Part shown: in pieces, positions 40,584 to 48,088 of the stretch
Layout of the letters: each line of letters opens with the position of its first letter
How positions within the stretch are numbered: the first letter of the stretch is position 1
Source of the DNA: Streptomyces sp. ALI-76-A
Lineage (GTDB): Bacteria; Actinomycetota; Actinomycetes; Streptomycetales; Streptomycetaceae
Direction: 5' to 3'
Assembly: GCF_030287445.1 (NCBI RefSeq)
Contig: NZ_JASVWB010000004.1
Span: 620,001-684,000, forward strand
DNA: 64,000 nucleotides
Program-made: the position numbers and the translations under genes
The notes under the pieces: generated by a model
Database searches by the model: none
Told to the model about the DNA's origin: nothing
Seen by the model: the letters and a program-made list of their open reading frames with translations, nothing else

Positions 40584-41807
40584 TCAGGCGCGTTCCACGC
40601 ACAGTGGCAGGTGCCGGGCGCCGAAGACGTTCGTGCCGTGCCAGGAGAGCCGGACCGAGGGATCGACGCGGATCCGCGTGTACCGGTCCAGCAGGGCCTC
40701 CAGCGCGATCCGGCCCTCCAGCCGGGCGAGCGGGGCCCCGATGCAGTAGTGGATGCCGTGCCCGAACGCCGCCTGCCGGGCGTTGGCGCGGTCCGGGCGG
40801 AACGCGTCCGGCGCGTCGAACACCCGCTCGTCGCGGTTGGCGGCCAGCAGCCACAGATGCACCAGCGTGTCGGGTCCCATCTCCATGCCCGCGACGGTCG
40901 TGGCGGTGGTGGTGACCCGTTCGATCCGCGTGAACGGCGGCCGCAGCCGCAGCGTCTCCTCGATGACCGCGGGAATCAGTGAACGGTCCGCACGCACCTT
41001 CGCCAGCAGGTCCGGGTCCGAGTCCAGGCACATCAGCGCGTTGCCGACCAGCACGGACGTGGTGATGTGCCCGGCGAGCAGCAGCAGGGTGGCGAAGCTG
41101 GCGATGTCCTCGTCCTCCAGGCGTTCCCCGTCGACTTCGGCGGCGACCAGGGTGCCCAGCAGATCCCCTCGCGGTTCCTCCCGGCGGGCCTCGATGAAGG
41201 TCTGGAGGTAGGCGGTGATGGTGACCGCGGTCTCCTCCATGCGGCGCACACTCTCCGGGTCCTCCGGGTCGGTGGACAGCAGCTGGTCGGCCCAGCCCTG
41301 GAACAGGCCGCGGTCCGCCGTCGGCACGCCCAGCATGCGGGCGATGACGGTCACCGGCAGCGGGTTGGCCAGCGCGTCCACGAGGTCGAAGCGGTCCTCG
41401 GTGACGGCGTCCAGCAACTCGCCGGTCAGCTCGGCGATCCACGGTTCGAGCCCGGCGATCAGACCGGGTGTGAACGCCTTGCTCACCAGGCGGCGCATCT
41501 TTCCGTGCAGCGGCGGGTCCAGCAGCAGGAGCGTGCCGCGCGGCGCCTTCCTCCTGCCGCCCGACAGACGGCCCACCGTGTCCGAGGAGAAGACGGCGGG
41601 ATCGGAGAGCACCTGTTGCACGTCGGCGTGGCGGAAGACGTGCACATGACCCTGCTCGTCCCGCCAGGTCCGCTGCTCCTCGCGCATCCGCGCCGCCCAC
41701 GCCAGCAGGGTGACACCGCCGTCCGGTTCCACGGACGGCGCGCGGCCGGGCCGGGGGGCCGTGGCGGGCGGCGGGTCGAGCACGTCCGAAGTGCCTTGCT
41801 GCGTCAC
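40584..41807 (-). CDS. Cytochrome P450 2
   Basis: This 407-residue P450 has I-helix LLLAGHITTSVLVGN, an EETLRLRPP ExxR segment and heme loop FGHGIHYCIGAPLAR. The standard acid/alcohol pair region (AGHxTT) is present, so it should be a normal mono-oxygenase. It is first in the minus-strand operon P450 2 - P450 1 - acyltransferase 1, divergent from the ferredoxin-glycosyltransferase run. A strong PimM-like operator lies 217 bases upstream of its start. Substrate unknown; oxidation of the polyol chain, the naphthoate ring or the sugar are all possible. It is not closely similar to P450 1 by eye, so it probably has a different target. Confidence 0.95.
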   Translation of the reverse strand: MTQQGTSDVLDPPPATAPRPGRAPSVEPDGGVTLLAWAARMREEQRTWRDEQGHVHVFRHADVQQVLSDPAVFSSDTVGRLSGGRRKAPRGTLLLLDPPLHGKMRRLVSKAFTPGLIAGLEPWIAELTGELLDAVTEDRFDLVDALANPLPVTVIARMLGVPTADRGLFQGWADQLLSTDPEDPESVRRMEETAVTITAYLQTFIEARREEPRGDLLGTLVAAEVDGERLEDEDIASFATLLLLAGHITTSVLVGNALMCLDSDPDLLAKVRADRSLIPAVIEETLRLRPPFTRIERVTTTATTVAGMEMGPDTLVHLWLLAANRDERVFDAPDAFRPDRANARQAAFGHGIHYCIGAPLARLEGRIALEALLDRYTRIRVDPSVRLSWHGTNVFGARHLPLCVERA

Positions 41808-42023
41808 CCGGATTCCCCTTTCACGAAGTCGTCGTACGGCCGCTCACGTCCCCCTCCGACGGCTGTCCCGGAACCGGGCCGGGGAGACGCACACCGCGAC
41901 GGCCGGTCCGGGAGCGGCCCGCACCGGGCGCCGGCCGGCACCGAGCGCGGTCGCACGGGCTGCCGTCGGTGCCGGTCACTCCAGCACGGCCGGCGCGGGC
42001 CCGGCCAGCAATGCCGGAGCACT

Positions 42024-42039
42024 CTAGGGATTTTCCGAG
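42024..42039. promoter_or_regulatory. PimM-like operator between P450 2 and ferredoxin 2
   Basis: CTAGGGATTTTCCGAG matches 15 of 16 positions of the remembered PimM consensus, the best match in the window. It lies in the divergent region 41808-42204, which otherwise contains no gene, and could serve both the P450 operon and the ferredoxin-GT-SARP run. The local sequence is a short AT-rich island in GC-rich DNA. Confidence 0.7.
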
Positions 42040-42204
42040 TACCGGCCGGTCCGTCCCGCTCGCGGAACGGGGCGGACCGCGTGAATTACTGGAGGAAACC
42101 CCAGACAGCGCCCGAGCGCGCCCCCGGTCCCGCCGGGACGCCCGCAAGATGGGCACGACCCGGCATGCGGAACGGAACCTTTGAACCGGCTGACAGGGGG
42201 CGGC

Positions 42205-42417
42205 ATGGACATCACCATCGACCAGGACCGGTGCATCGGCGCCGGCCAGTGCGCGCTCATCGCACCCGCCGTCTTCGACCAGCGTGACGAGGACGGACTC
42301 GCCGTGCTGCTGACCGACCGGCCCGGAAGCGATCAGCACACCGCGGTGCGCGAGGCGGCCGAGTCCTGTCCGCTCAGTGCCATATCCGTGCGGGAGGACC
42401 CGGAACCGGCGGCCTGA
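42205..42417 (+). CDS. Ferredoxin 2, [3Fe-4S] type (P450 partner)
   Basis: This compact 70-residue ferredoxin starts at the ATG at 42205 behind a GGGGG ribosome site. CIGAGQCALIAPAVF gives two cluster Cys with Ala at the position of a third, and CPLSAI the last. This is the standard SuaB/SoyB-like pattern of Streptomyces ferredoxins that feed electrons to P450s. It opens the plus-strand run with glycosyltransferase 1 (47-base gap) and lies next to the divergent P450 operon, so P450 1 and/or 2 are the likely partners. It differs enough from ferredoxin 1 to suggest separate roles. Confidence 0.94.
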   Translation: MDITIDQDRCIGAGQCALIAPAVFDQRDEDGLAVLLTDRPGSDQHTAVREAAESCPLSAISVREDPEPAA

Positions 42418-42463
42418 GGCCCGTCGCGCACCGCCCCCGCGGCCCCGACGAGGAGAGAGACCC

Positions 42464-43711
42464 ATGCGCGTCCTGTTCGCCGGCCTGCCGGAGAAGTCGC
42501 ACGTCTACACGATGGTGCCGCTGGCCTGGGCCCTGACGGCGGCCGGGCACGAGGTGCTGATGGCCAACGCCCCGTCGCTGACCGAGGTCGTCACCGGCGC
42601 CGGCCTGGTCGCCGCCCCGGTCGGCAGCGACCACGACCTCCACCGCGACATGGCCGTGGCCCGGGACTCCCAGGACGCCGACGTCGCCAACTGGAGTCAC
42701 CTGGGCTACGGCGACATCGACCACGCCGGCCTGGTCGCCCGCTACCGGATCAGCGTCCCCTACGGATTCGCCCGCTACAACGACCCGATCCTCGACGACC
42801 TCGTCGCCCTCGCCCGCGACTGGCGGCCCGACCTCGTCGTACGGGACCCCATCGCCTACGCCGGCGGCATCGCGGCCCGGGCCTGCGGTGCCGCCCATGC
42901 CCGTCTGCTGTGGTGCGCGGACGTCTACGGCCAGGCCCGCGCCACCTTCGTCGAACTGGCCCGGGACATGCCCGAGGAACAGCGCGTGGACCCCCTCGCC
43001 GACTGGATCGACGAGCGGGGCCGCCCCTACGGCGTGCGCTGCGACGAGGAACTCCTCAACGGGCAGTTCACGCTCGACACCCTGCCCCCGAGCCTGCGCC
43101 CGGCGAGCGACCTGAGGACCGTGTCCGTGCGGTACATCCCCTACAACGGCCGTGCCGTGCGGGAACAGTGGCTGCGCGAGGAGCCCAAGCGGCCCCGCGT
43201 CTGCGTCACTCTGGGACGCACCAACACCGAGGCGTACGGCGGCGACTACGTGGCCGTGCCCGACATCCTGCGGTCCCTGTCCCGGCTCGACGCGGAGATC
43301 GTCGCCGCGCTGCTGCCGGAGCAGACCGACCGCCTGGGCGAACTGCCCGCCAACGTACGGGCCGTCAGCGGCGTCGCCCTCAGCACACTGCTGCCCAGCT
43401 GCGCCGCCGTCGTCCACCACGGCGGCTGGGGCACCTTCTCCACCGCCCTGGTCAACGCCGTACCGCAGTTGGCGCTGTCCACCCTCGTCGCCGACCAGGA
43501 ACTGCGCGGCCGTTCCCTGGAGGAGGCCGGCGCCGGGTTCTTCCTGCACCACTCCGAGAGCGACCCCGACCGGGTGGCGGACCTCGCCCGGCGGCTCCTG
43601 GACGACCCCTCCCACGCCGCCGCCGCACGCCGGCTGCGCGACGAGTCCGCCGCCATGCCCAGCCCCTACGACATCGTGCCGGACCTGGCCGATCTGGTCG
43701 CGGGCGACTGA
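42464..43711 (+). CDS. Glycosyltransferase 1 (GT1, antibiotic deoxysugar type)
   Basis: This 415-residue GT-B-fold enzyme has the N-terminal acceptor domain start MRVLFAGLPEKSHVYTMVPLAW and the C-terminal nucleotide-sugar motif AAVVHHGGWGTFSTAL, followed by PQLALSTLVADQELRG. It starts at the ATG at 42464 (GAGGAGAG upstream). These features match macrolide/polyketide deoxysugar transferases such as DesVII and EryCIII. Some of those need a P450-like helper protein; no such helper (a P450 lacking its heme Cys) is seen here. It most likely attaches a dTDP-deoxyhexose made by the sugar genes at 44943-49390. Which of the two GTs acts first cannot be inferred. Confidence 0.93.
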   Translation: MRVLFAGLPEKSHVYTMVPLAWALTAAGHEVLMANAPSLTEVVTGAGLVAAPVGSDHDLHRDMAVARDSQDADVANWSHLGYGDIDHAGLVARYRISVPYGFARYNDPILDDLVALARDWRPDLVVRDPIAYAGGIAARACGAAHARLLWCADVYGQARATFVELARDMPEEQRVDPLADWIDERGRPYGVRCDEELLNGQFTLDTLPPSLRPASDLRTVSVRYIPYNGRAVREQWLREEPKRPRVCVTLGRTNTEAYGGDYVAVPDILRSLSRLDAEIVAALLPEQTDRLGELPANVRAVSGVALSTLLPSCAAVVHHGGWGTFSTALVNAVPQLALSTLVADQELRGRSLEEAGAGFFLHHSESDPDRVADLARRLLDDPSHAAAARRLRDESAAMPSPYDIVPDLADLVAGD

Positions 43712-43800
43712 CCCCCGCCGGGCCGCCGTCCCGCCGGGCGGCCACCACCGCACCACCGGAAGGAAGGAGGACGGCGCCGCTCGGCACGCGCCGCATCCGC

Positions 43801-44097
43801 ATGAGTCAGACCCGCGTCCTGGTGACCGGCGGCGCCGGTTTCACCGGTTCCCGCTCCGTCCGCACCCTGCCCGGGCCCGGCGGACCCGACGACGTCACCG
43901 TCACCGTTCTCCATGCCCGCACCCATGCCCCAGGTCCGGCCCACCTCGGCCCGGTCCAGGACTCGCCCCGCTCCCGTCCGAGCGCCGGCCGCGTCCGCGA
44001 GGCCCTCGCCGGGTTCCGCGACGATCCCGGTGTGCGGGAGGAGGCCACCCGCCGCGCCGTCCTGCATGAACCGCCCTCGGAGGCCGTGCCGTGCTGA
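43801..44097 (+). pseudogene. Remnant of a dTDP-glucose 4,6-dehydratase (RmlB-like) N-terminus
   Basis: This 98-codon frame opens TRVLVTGGAGFTGSRSVRTL, which matches the Rossmann start of RmlB-type dehydratases (LVTGGAGFIGS.YVRTLL), and then GPGGPDDVTVTVLHA, also family-like, before similarity fades after about 45 residues. The active enzyme is about 320-330 residues, so the catalytic YxxxK and the rest are missing. The purine-rich AAGGAAGGAGG at 43760-43770 is 30 bases before the ATG, too far to be its ribosome site. Its stop overlaps the SARP start by seven bases. I read it as a decayed gene whose tail now leads into the SARP; it may still be translated. Confidence 0.65.
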
Positions 44098-44882
44098 GGT
44101 GGCGAACCCTGGGCCCGCTGCGGGCCACCCGCGACGGCCGGGACGTCACTCCGACGGCGCCGAAGGTGCGCCAGGTCCTGGCCCTGCTGCTGGCCCGCCA
44201 CAACACGGTCGTGCCGCTGACCGCCATCGTCGAGGAACTGTGGTCGGGGCGGGCGCCGCGCAGCGCGGTCACCACCGTGCAGACGTACGCCTACCAGCTG
44301 CGCAAGGCGCTGCACGGGGGCGAGGAGCCGGACGGCCCCGACGGCGGGCCGCTGGTCACCCACGCGCACGGCTACCTGCTGCGGGTGGGACCCGGGGAGT
44401 GCGACGCGCAGGAGTTCACCGCGCTGACCGGCGAGGCGCGGACCGCGCTGGCCTGTGGTGACCCCGGTGCCGCGGAGACCGTGATCGGCCGGGCGCTGGA
44501 GCTGTGGGAGGGGCCGCTGTTCGCGGACGTGGCACACGGCCCGCTGCTGCGCGGATACGCCCTGCGGATGGGGGAGTCGCACCTCCAGGCACAGGAACTG
44601 CGCATCACCGCGGGCCTGCAACTGGGCCGGCACCGCGAACTCGTCGGGGACCTCAAGGAACTGGCGTGCGCGCACCCCCTGCACGAGTGGTTCCAGGGCA
44701 CCCTCATCATCGCCCTCCAGCGGTGCGGCCGGCGCAGCGAGGCGCTCGAGGTGTACCAGCGGCTGCGCGTGGTGCTGCGTGACGAGCTCGGTCTCGATCC
44801 CTCGCCCGGTCTGCAACAGCTGCGCCAGCATGTCCTGACCGACCGGGTCAGCACCGCGGACCTCGACCTGCTGCCCGGGTGA
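44091..44882 (+). CDS. SARP-family transcriptional activator
   Basis: This 263-residue protein has an N-terminal winged-helix DNA-binding domain (TLGPLRATRDG, then APKVRQVLALLLARHNTVVPL and TVQTYAYQLRKAL) and a C-terminal bacterial activation domain (ELWEGPLFADV, ELVGDLKELACAHPLHE, DELGLDPSPGLQQL). The size and layout are those of small SARPs such as ActII-ORF4 and DnrI. The GTG start overlaps the upstream dehydratase remnant by seven bases, so translation is probably coupled. SARPs usually bind heptameric direct repeats near the -35 of target promoters; I did not find a clear set. It faces the 4-ketoreductase gene (convergent, 60-base gap). Confidence 0.95.
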   Translation: MLRWRTLGPLRATRDGRDVTPTAPKVRQVLALLLARHNTVVPLTAIVEELWSGRAPRSAVTTVQTYAYQLRKALHGGEEPDGPDGGPLVTHAHGYLLRVGPGECDAQEFTALTGEARTALACGDPGAAETVIGRALELWEGPLFADVAHGPLLRGYALRMGESHLQAQELRITAGLQLGRHRELVGDLKELACAHPLHEWFQGTLIIALQRCGRRSEALEVYQRLRVVLRDELGLDPSPGLQQLRQHVLTDRVSTADLDLLPG

Positions 44883-44942
44883 CCCCCGCCCACCGACGAC
44901 GCCCCGAGGTGCGCCGTGCCCTGCCCGGCGTGGCCGGGGCGG

Positions 44943-45926
44943 TCAGTCCTGCTGCGCCGCGGCCTGCCACAGGTCCTCCACCATGTCCCGGGGGGTGCGC
45001 CGCGGTTCCCAGCCGAGTACCGCGCGGGCGGCGGACACGTCCACCCCGGTCCAGCCGTTGTCCGCGGCCGGACGCAGCTCCGGGGCGCCCCGCTCCACCA
45101 GCGTGGCCGGCCGGCCGCTGATCGCGAGCAGCAGGCCGACCATGTCCCGGACGTGCTGCGAGGTGCCGCTGGCGATGTTCAGCACCCGCCCCGAGGCGTC
45201 GGGGACACGCAGTGCCGCGACCACCGCGCGCGTGACGTCCTGCGCGTCGACGAAGTCGCGGCTGCTGCGCAGCGGGGAGACCCGGATCCGCGCCGGTGCC
45301 CCGTCCCGGCCGCCGGAGAGCAACTGCGCCGCCACCTGGCCCAGCAGACTGGCACGAGGCGTGCCGGCGCCGATGACGTTCGACAGCCGCAGCACCACCG
45401 CGTCCGCCTCCCCGGCCCGCACGGCCCGCAGAACAGCCCGGGTGCCCCTCAGCTTCGTCCGTCCGTAGTCGGAGACCGGCTCCTCCGGCGACGACTCCGT
45501 CAGCCGTACGCCGTGCGGCTGCGGCGCGTACTCGTGCACCGACCCGAGCTGGATGAGCCGCGGCCGTGCCCGGGATCCGGCAAGAGCGGCCAGCAGCCGG
45601 TCCACCAGCAGCTCGTTGTTGCGGCGCATGCCCTCGGCGTCGGGGGACCAGACCTCACCGGCGGCGTTCACGATCGCCACCGGCCGTTCGGCGTCGATGA
45701 GTTCGGTGAGTGCCTGCGGGCCGCCGTGCGCCAGGTCCATCGGCCGGAACCGCCAGGAGGCGGGAGTCTTGAGCGGGCGGCGGGCGACGCCGAGGATCTC
45801 GTATCCGGCCGCTTCCAGAGCCGCTCCCACGTGCCCGCCGACGAAACCGGTCGCTCCGAGGACGACCACCCGACCGGACCCGGGGTCCGGCCCCTCCGGT
45901 CGCGCCGGCACACCGACCTCCGTCAT
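44943..45926 (-). CDS. NDP-4-keto-deoxyhexose 4-ketoreductase (extended SDR)
   Basis: This 327-residue extended short-chain dehydrogenase has the NAD(P) motif VVLGATGFVGGHVG, a SVHEY segment and the catalytic pair in DYGRTKLRG (YxxxK). It starts at the ATG at 45926 with GGAGGAG upstream. It resembles the 4-ketoreductases that finish dTDP-6-deoxyhexose pathways (UrdR/UrdZ3/OleU group). Beside a 3,5-epimerase and a 3-dehydratase, its likely substrate is a dTDP-4-keto-2,3,6-trideoxyhexose, and the product would be of rhodinose or amicetose type depending on face and epimerisation. The exact stereochemistry cannot be read from the sequence. It is transcribed divergently from the epimerase. Confidence 0.88.
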   Translation of the reverse strand: MTEVGVPARPEGPDPGSGRVVVLGATGFVGGHVGAALEAAGYEILGVARRPLKTPASWRFRPMDLAHGGPQALTELIDAERPVAIVNAAGEVWSPDAEGMRRNNELLVDRLLAALAGSRARPRLIQLGSVHEYAPQPHGVRLTESSPEEPVSDYGRTKLRGTRAVLRAVRAGEADAVVLRLSNVIGAGTPRASLLGQVAAQLLSGGRDGAPARIRVSPLRSSRDFVDAQDVTRAVVAALRVPDASGRVLNIASGTSQHVRDMVGLLLAISGRPATLVERGAPELRPAADNGWTGVDVSAARAVLGWEPRRTPRDMVEDLWQAAAQQD

Positions 45927-46019
45927 GCCGCTCTCCTCCCGGGCCCGCCGACGCGTGCCCGTTGGTCTCCCGCACCCGCGACGCGGACGCGCGGGCCTCG
46001 GCGGCCACCTTGGCATCCG

Positions 46020-46080
46020 CCGGTCCAGGATCGCTCCAGGCTGCGTCGACCCGATCGGTTCACGGCTGGTCCTGGACCGG
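46020..46080. promoter_or_regulatory. 11-bp perfect inverted repeat in the ketoreductase-epimerase promoter region
   Basis: CCGGTCCAGGA at 46020-46030 is repeated in inverted form at 46070-46080 with 39 bases between. Both arms lie in the 187-base divergent region. TACGGT at 46099-46104 looks like a -10 and would place transcription start close to the epimerase ATG at 46114, so that mRNA may be nearly leaderless. The binding protein is unknown. Confidence 0.55.
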
Positions 46081-46113
46081 TTCTCGAACGGGATTGCCTA
46101 CGGTGTTGCCACC

Positions 46114-46722
46114 ATGAAGGTTCGAGAGATGGCCGTGCCGGACGCGTATCACATCACCCCCCGCCACCTGCGTGACGCGCGCGGCAGCTTCTACGAGTCG
46201 TTCCGGCACGACCGGCTGGCCGAGGAGATCGGCCGCCCCGTGTCCGTGGCCCAGGTCAACTACTCGGTCTCGCGCCGCCACACCCTGCGCGGGCTGCACG
46301 GGACGCTGCTCCCGCCGGGCCAGGCCAAGGTGGTGTGCGTGGTGCGGGGCGCGGTGCTCGACATCGTCGTCGACCTGCGGGTCGGGTCGCCCACCTGGGG
46401 TGTGCACGAGGTGAACGAGCTGTGCGCCGAGTCGGGGGAGACCCTGTTCGTCGCCGAGGGCCTGGTCCACGGCTTCCTGGCGCTCACCGACGACACCTGT
46501 GTGTCGTATCTGTGCTCCACCGAGTTCGTGCCCGGCACCCAGGTGGACATCGACCCCTTCGACCCCGAACTCGATCTGCCCTGGGGCCTGTCGGAGGCGC
46601 CGCTGATGTCGGCCAAGGACTCCTCGGCCATCTCCGTCGCAGAGGCCCGGGACACCGGGATCCTGGCGGGGTACGAGGAGTGCCTGGCGCACTACGCGGC
46701 GCTCCGCGAGGCCGCCCGCTGA
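46114..46722 (+). CDS. dTDP-4-keto-6-deoxyhexose 3,5-epimerase (RmlC family)
   Basis: This 202-residue cupin enzyme has the family sequence DARGSFYESFRHDRLAEEIG, QVNYSVSRRHTLRGLHG (with the RGLH motif of RmlC), VVCVVRGAVLDIVVDLRVGSPTWG and LFVAEGLVHGFLAL, carrying the catalytic His. It starts at the ATG at 46114; an alternative at 46129 has a better-spaced AAGG. The enzyme inverts C5 or C3/C5 and so makes L-sugars. Together with the 3-dehydratase and 4-ketoreductase this suggests an L-2,3,6-trideoxyhexose such as rhodinose, by analogy with urdamycin-type pathways. It is followed after 46 bases by glycosyltransferase 2 on the same strand. Confidence 0.92.
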   Translation: MKVREMAVPDAYHITPRHLRDARGSFYESFRHDRLAEEIGRPVSVAQVNYSVSRRHTLRGLHGTLLPPGQAKVVCVVRGAVLDIVVDLRVGSPTWGVHEVNELCAESGETLFVAEGLVHGFLALTDDTCVSYLCSTEFVPGTQVDIDPFDPELDLPWGLSEAPLMSAKDSSAISVAEARDTGILAGYEECLAHYAALREAAR

Positions 46723-46768
46723 CCCCGTCCGGCCGCCGCCGCCCGCCCGCCCGACCCTTGGAGAGCTG

Positions 46769-47998
46769 ATGCCGTCCGGCACCCCCGCACCCGTCCTGCA
46801 CTACGCCCTGCTGCTCTTCGCGGACTTCGGCCACATCGCCCCCACACTGGGCGTGAGCCGCGAGCTGCTCCGGCGCGGACACCGCGTCACCTACGTCGTC
46901 GACAAGAAGTTCGCCGCCACCGTCGAGGAGACCGGCGCCCGGGCCGTCACCTACACCTCCGCCCGCGGCGAGTTCTACCGCGCCGCCGACCCCAACCCGG
47001 AACGGCTCGCCGTGGACGGCTACAACCTCCTCGTGGACACCGTGCGCACCGTCTTCCCCAGGGCCATGGAGGCGTTCGCCGACGACCGGCCGGATGTCGT
47101 GCTGTACGACTTCGAGACGGTCGCCGCCGCCCGGGTCCTCGCCCGCGAACTGGGCGCTCTCCCCGTGCAGTTGTCCCCCAGCCATGCCGCCGACGAGTCG
47201 TTCTCGCTGCGTGCGCAGATGTGGGGCGCCGACCATCCGGTGATCGCCGAGGGCGCCAAGGTGATGGTCGACTTCATGGGTGAGCACGGCATCGGCCTCG
47301 ACGAGATGGGCCGCTACGGGGCCGAGTGGGATCAACACAACCTCGTGTTCCTGCCCCGCGCCTTCCAGGTCGAGGGCGACGGTTTCGACGACCGGTTCGC
47401 CTTCGTCGGCCCGACCTTCACCGAGCCGGCACCGGATTCCGGCCGGTGGGCCCCGCCCGCCGACGGCCGACGTCTGGCGCTGGTGTCGCTGGGAACAGAG
47501 GCGGGGGACCGGGGTGACTTCTTCCGGCTGTGCGCCGAGGCGTTCGACCCGGCCGACTGGCATGTGGTGATGACCCTCGGGCGCGGCAACGACCCGGAGC
47601 TTCTCGGACCGCTGCCCGCACACGTCGAGGCGCATCCCTGGCTGCCGCACCCGCTGGTGCTGCCGCACGCCGACGTCTTCGTCTGCCACGCCGGCATGGG
47701 CAGCCTGATGGAAGCCCTGTACTACGGCGTCCCCGTCGTGGCCCTGCCTCGCGCCCACGAACTGGCCGTGAGCGCGGAGCAGTTGGAGCGGTGCGGGGTG
47801 GGCCGGTCGCTGCCCCGCTCCGGGCTGACCGCGCCCGGCCTCACGGCGGCGGTGGCCGGCCTGCTCGACGATCCGGAGGCTCCCGCGGCGCTCGCCCGCA
47901 TGCGGGACGCGGTCCGCACGGCCGGTGGCGCCGCCCGGGCCGCCGATCTGCTGGAGACCTGGGCCGCGGGCCGCCCCGCGGTGCCGGCCGCCGGCTGA
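46769..47998 (+). CDS. Glycosyltransferase 2 (MGT-type GT1)
   Basis: This 409-residue GT-B enzyme has the N-terminal start LLLFADFGHIAPTLGVSREL, the segment VTYVVDKKFAATVEETGA typical of macrolide glycosyltransferases (OleD/MGT group), and the sugar-nucleotide motif VFVCHAGMGSLMEALYYGVP followed by VALPRAHELAVSAEQL. It is distinct from glycosyltransferase 1, so two different glycosylations are likely. MGT enzymes of the OleD group often act in self-resistance by adding glucose to the antibiotic, but the position beside the epimerase favours a biosynthetic role. Both roles remain open. It ends at a strong bidirectional terminator shared with the 3-dehydratase gene. Confidence 0.92.
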   Translation: MPSGTPAPVLHYALLLFADFGHIAPTLGVSRELLRRGHRVTYVVDKKFAATVEETGARAVTYTSARGEFYRAADPNPERLAVDGYNLLVDTVRTVFPRAMEAFADDRPDVVLYDFETVAAARVLARELGALPVQLSPSHAADESFSLRAQMWGADHPVIAEGAKVMVDFMGEHGIGLDEMGRYGAEWDQHNLVFLPRAFQVEGDGFDDRFAFVGPTFTEPAPDSGRWAPPADGRRLALVSLGTEAGDRGDFFRLCAEAFDPADWHVVMTLGRGNDPELLGPLPAHVEAHPWLPHPLVLPHADVFVCHAGMGSLMEALYYGVPVVALPRAHELAVSAEQLERCGVGRSLPRSGLTAPGLTAAVAGLLDDPEAPAALARMRDAVRTAGGAARAADLLETWAAGRPAVPAAG

Positions 47999-48023
47999 TC
48001 TCCCCGTCCCGTCCGCGCGTGTA

Positions 48024-48057
48024 CTGCCCCCGGCGCCGGTACCGGCGCCGGGGGCAG
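48024..48057. terminator. Perfect 34-base palindrome, bidirectional terminator
   Basis: A perfect 17-bp inverted repeat (arm CTGCCCCCGGCGCCGGT) lies between the convergent glycosyltransferase 2 and 3-dehydratase genes. It has essentially no spacer, so the hairpin would close with a small forced loop. Position and stability make it a transcription terminator for both genes. Confidence 0.88.
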
Positions 48058-48088
48058 CGGACGTCGTGTGTGGGGGGCGGGGCCGGAG

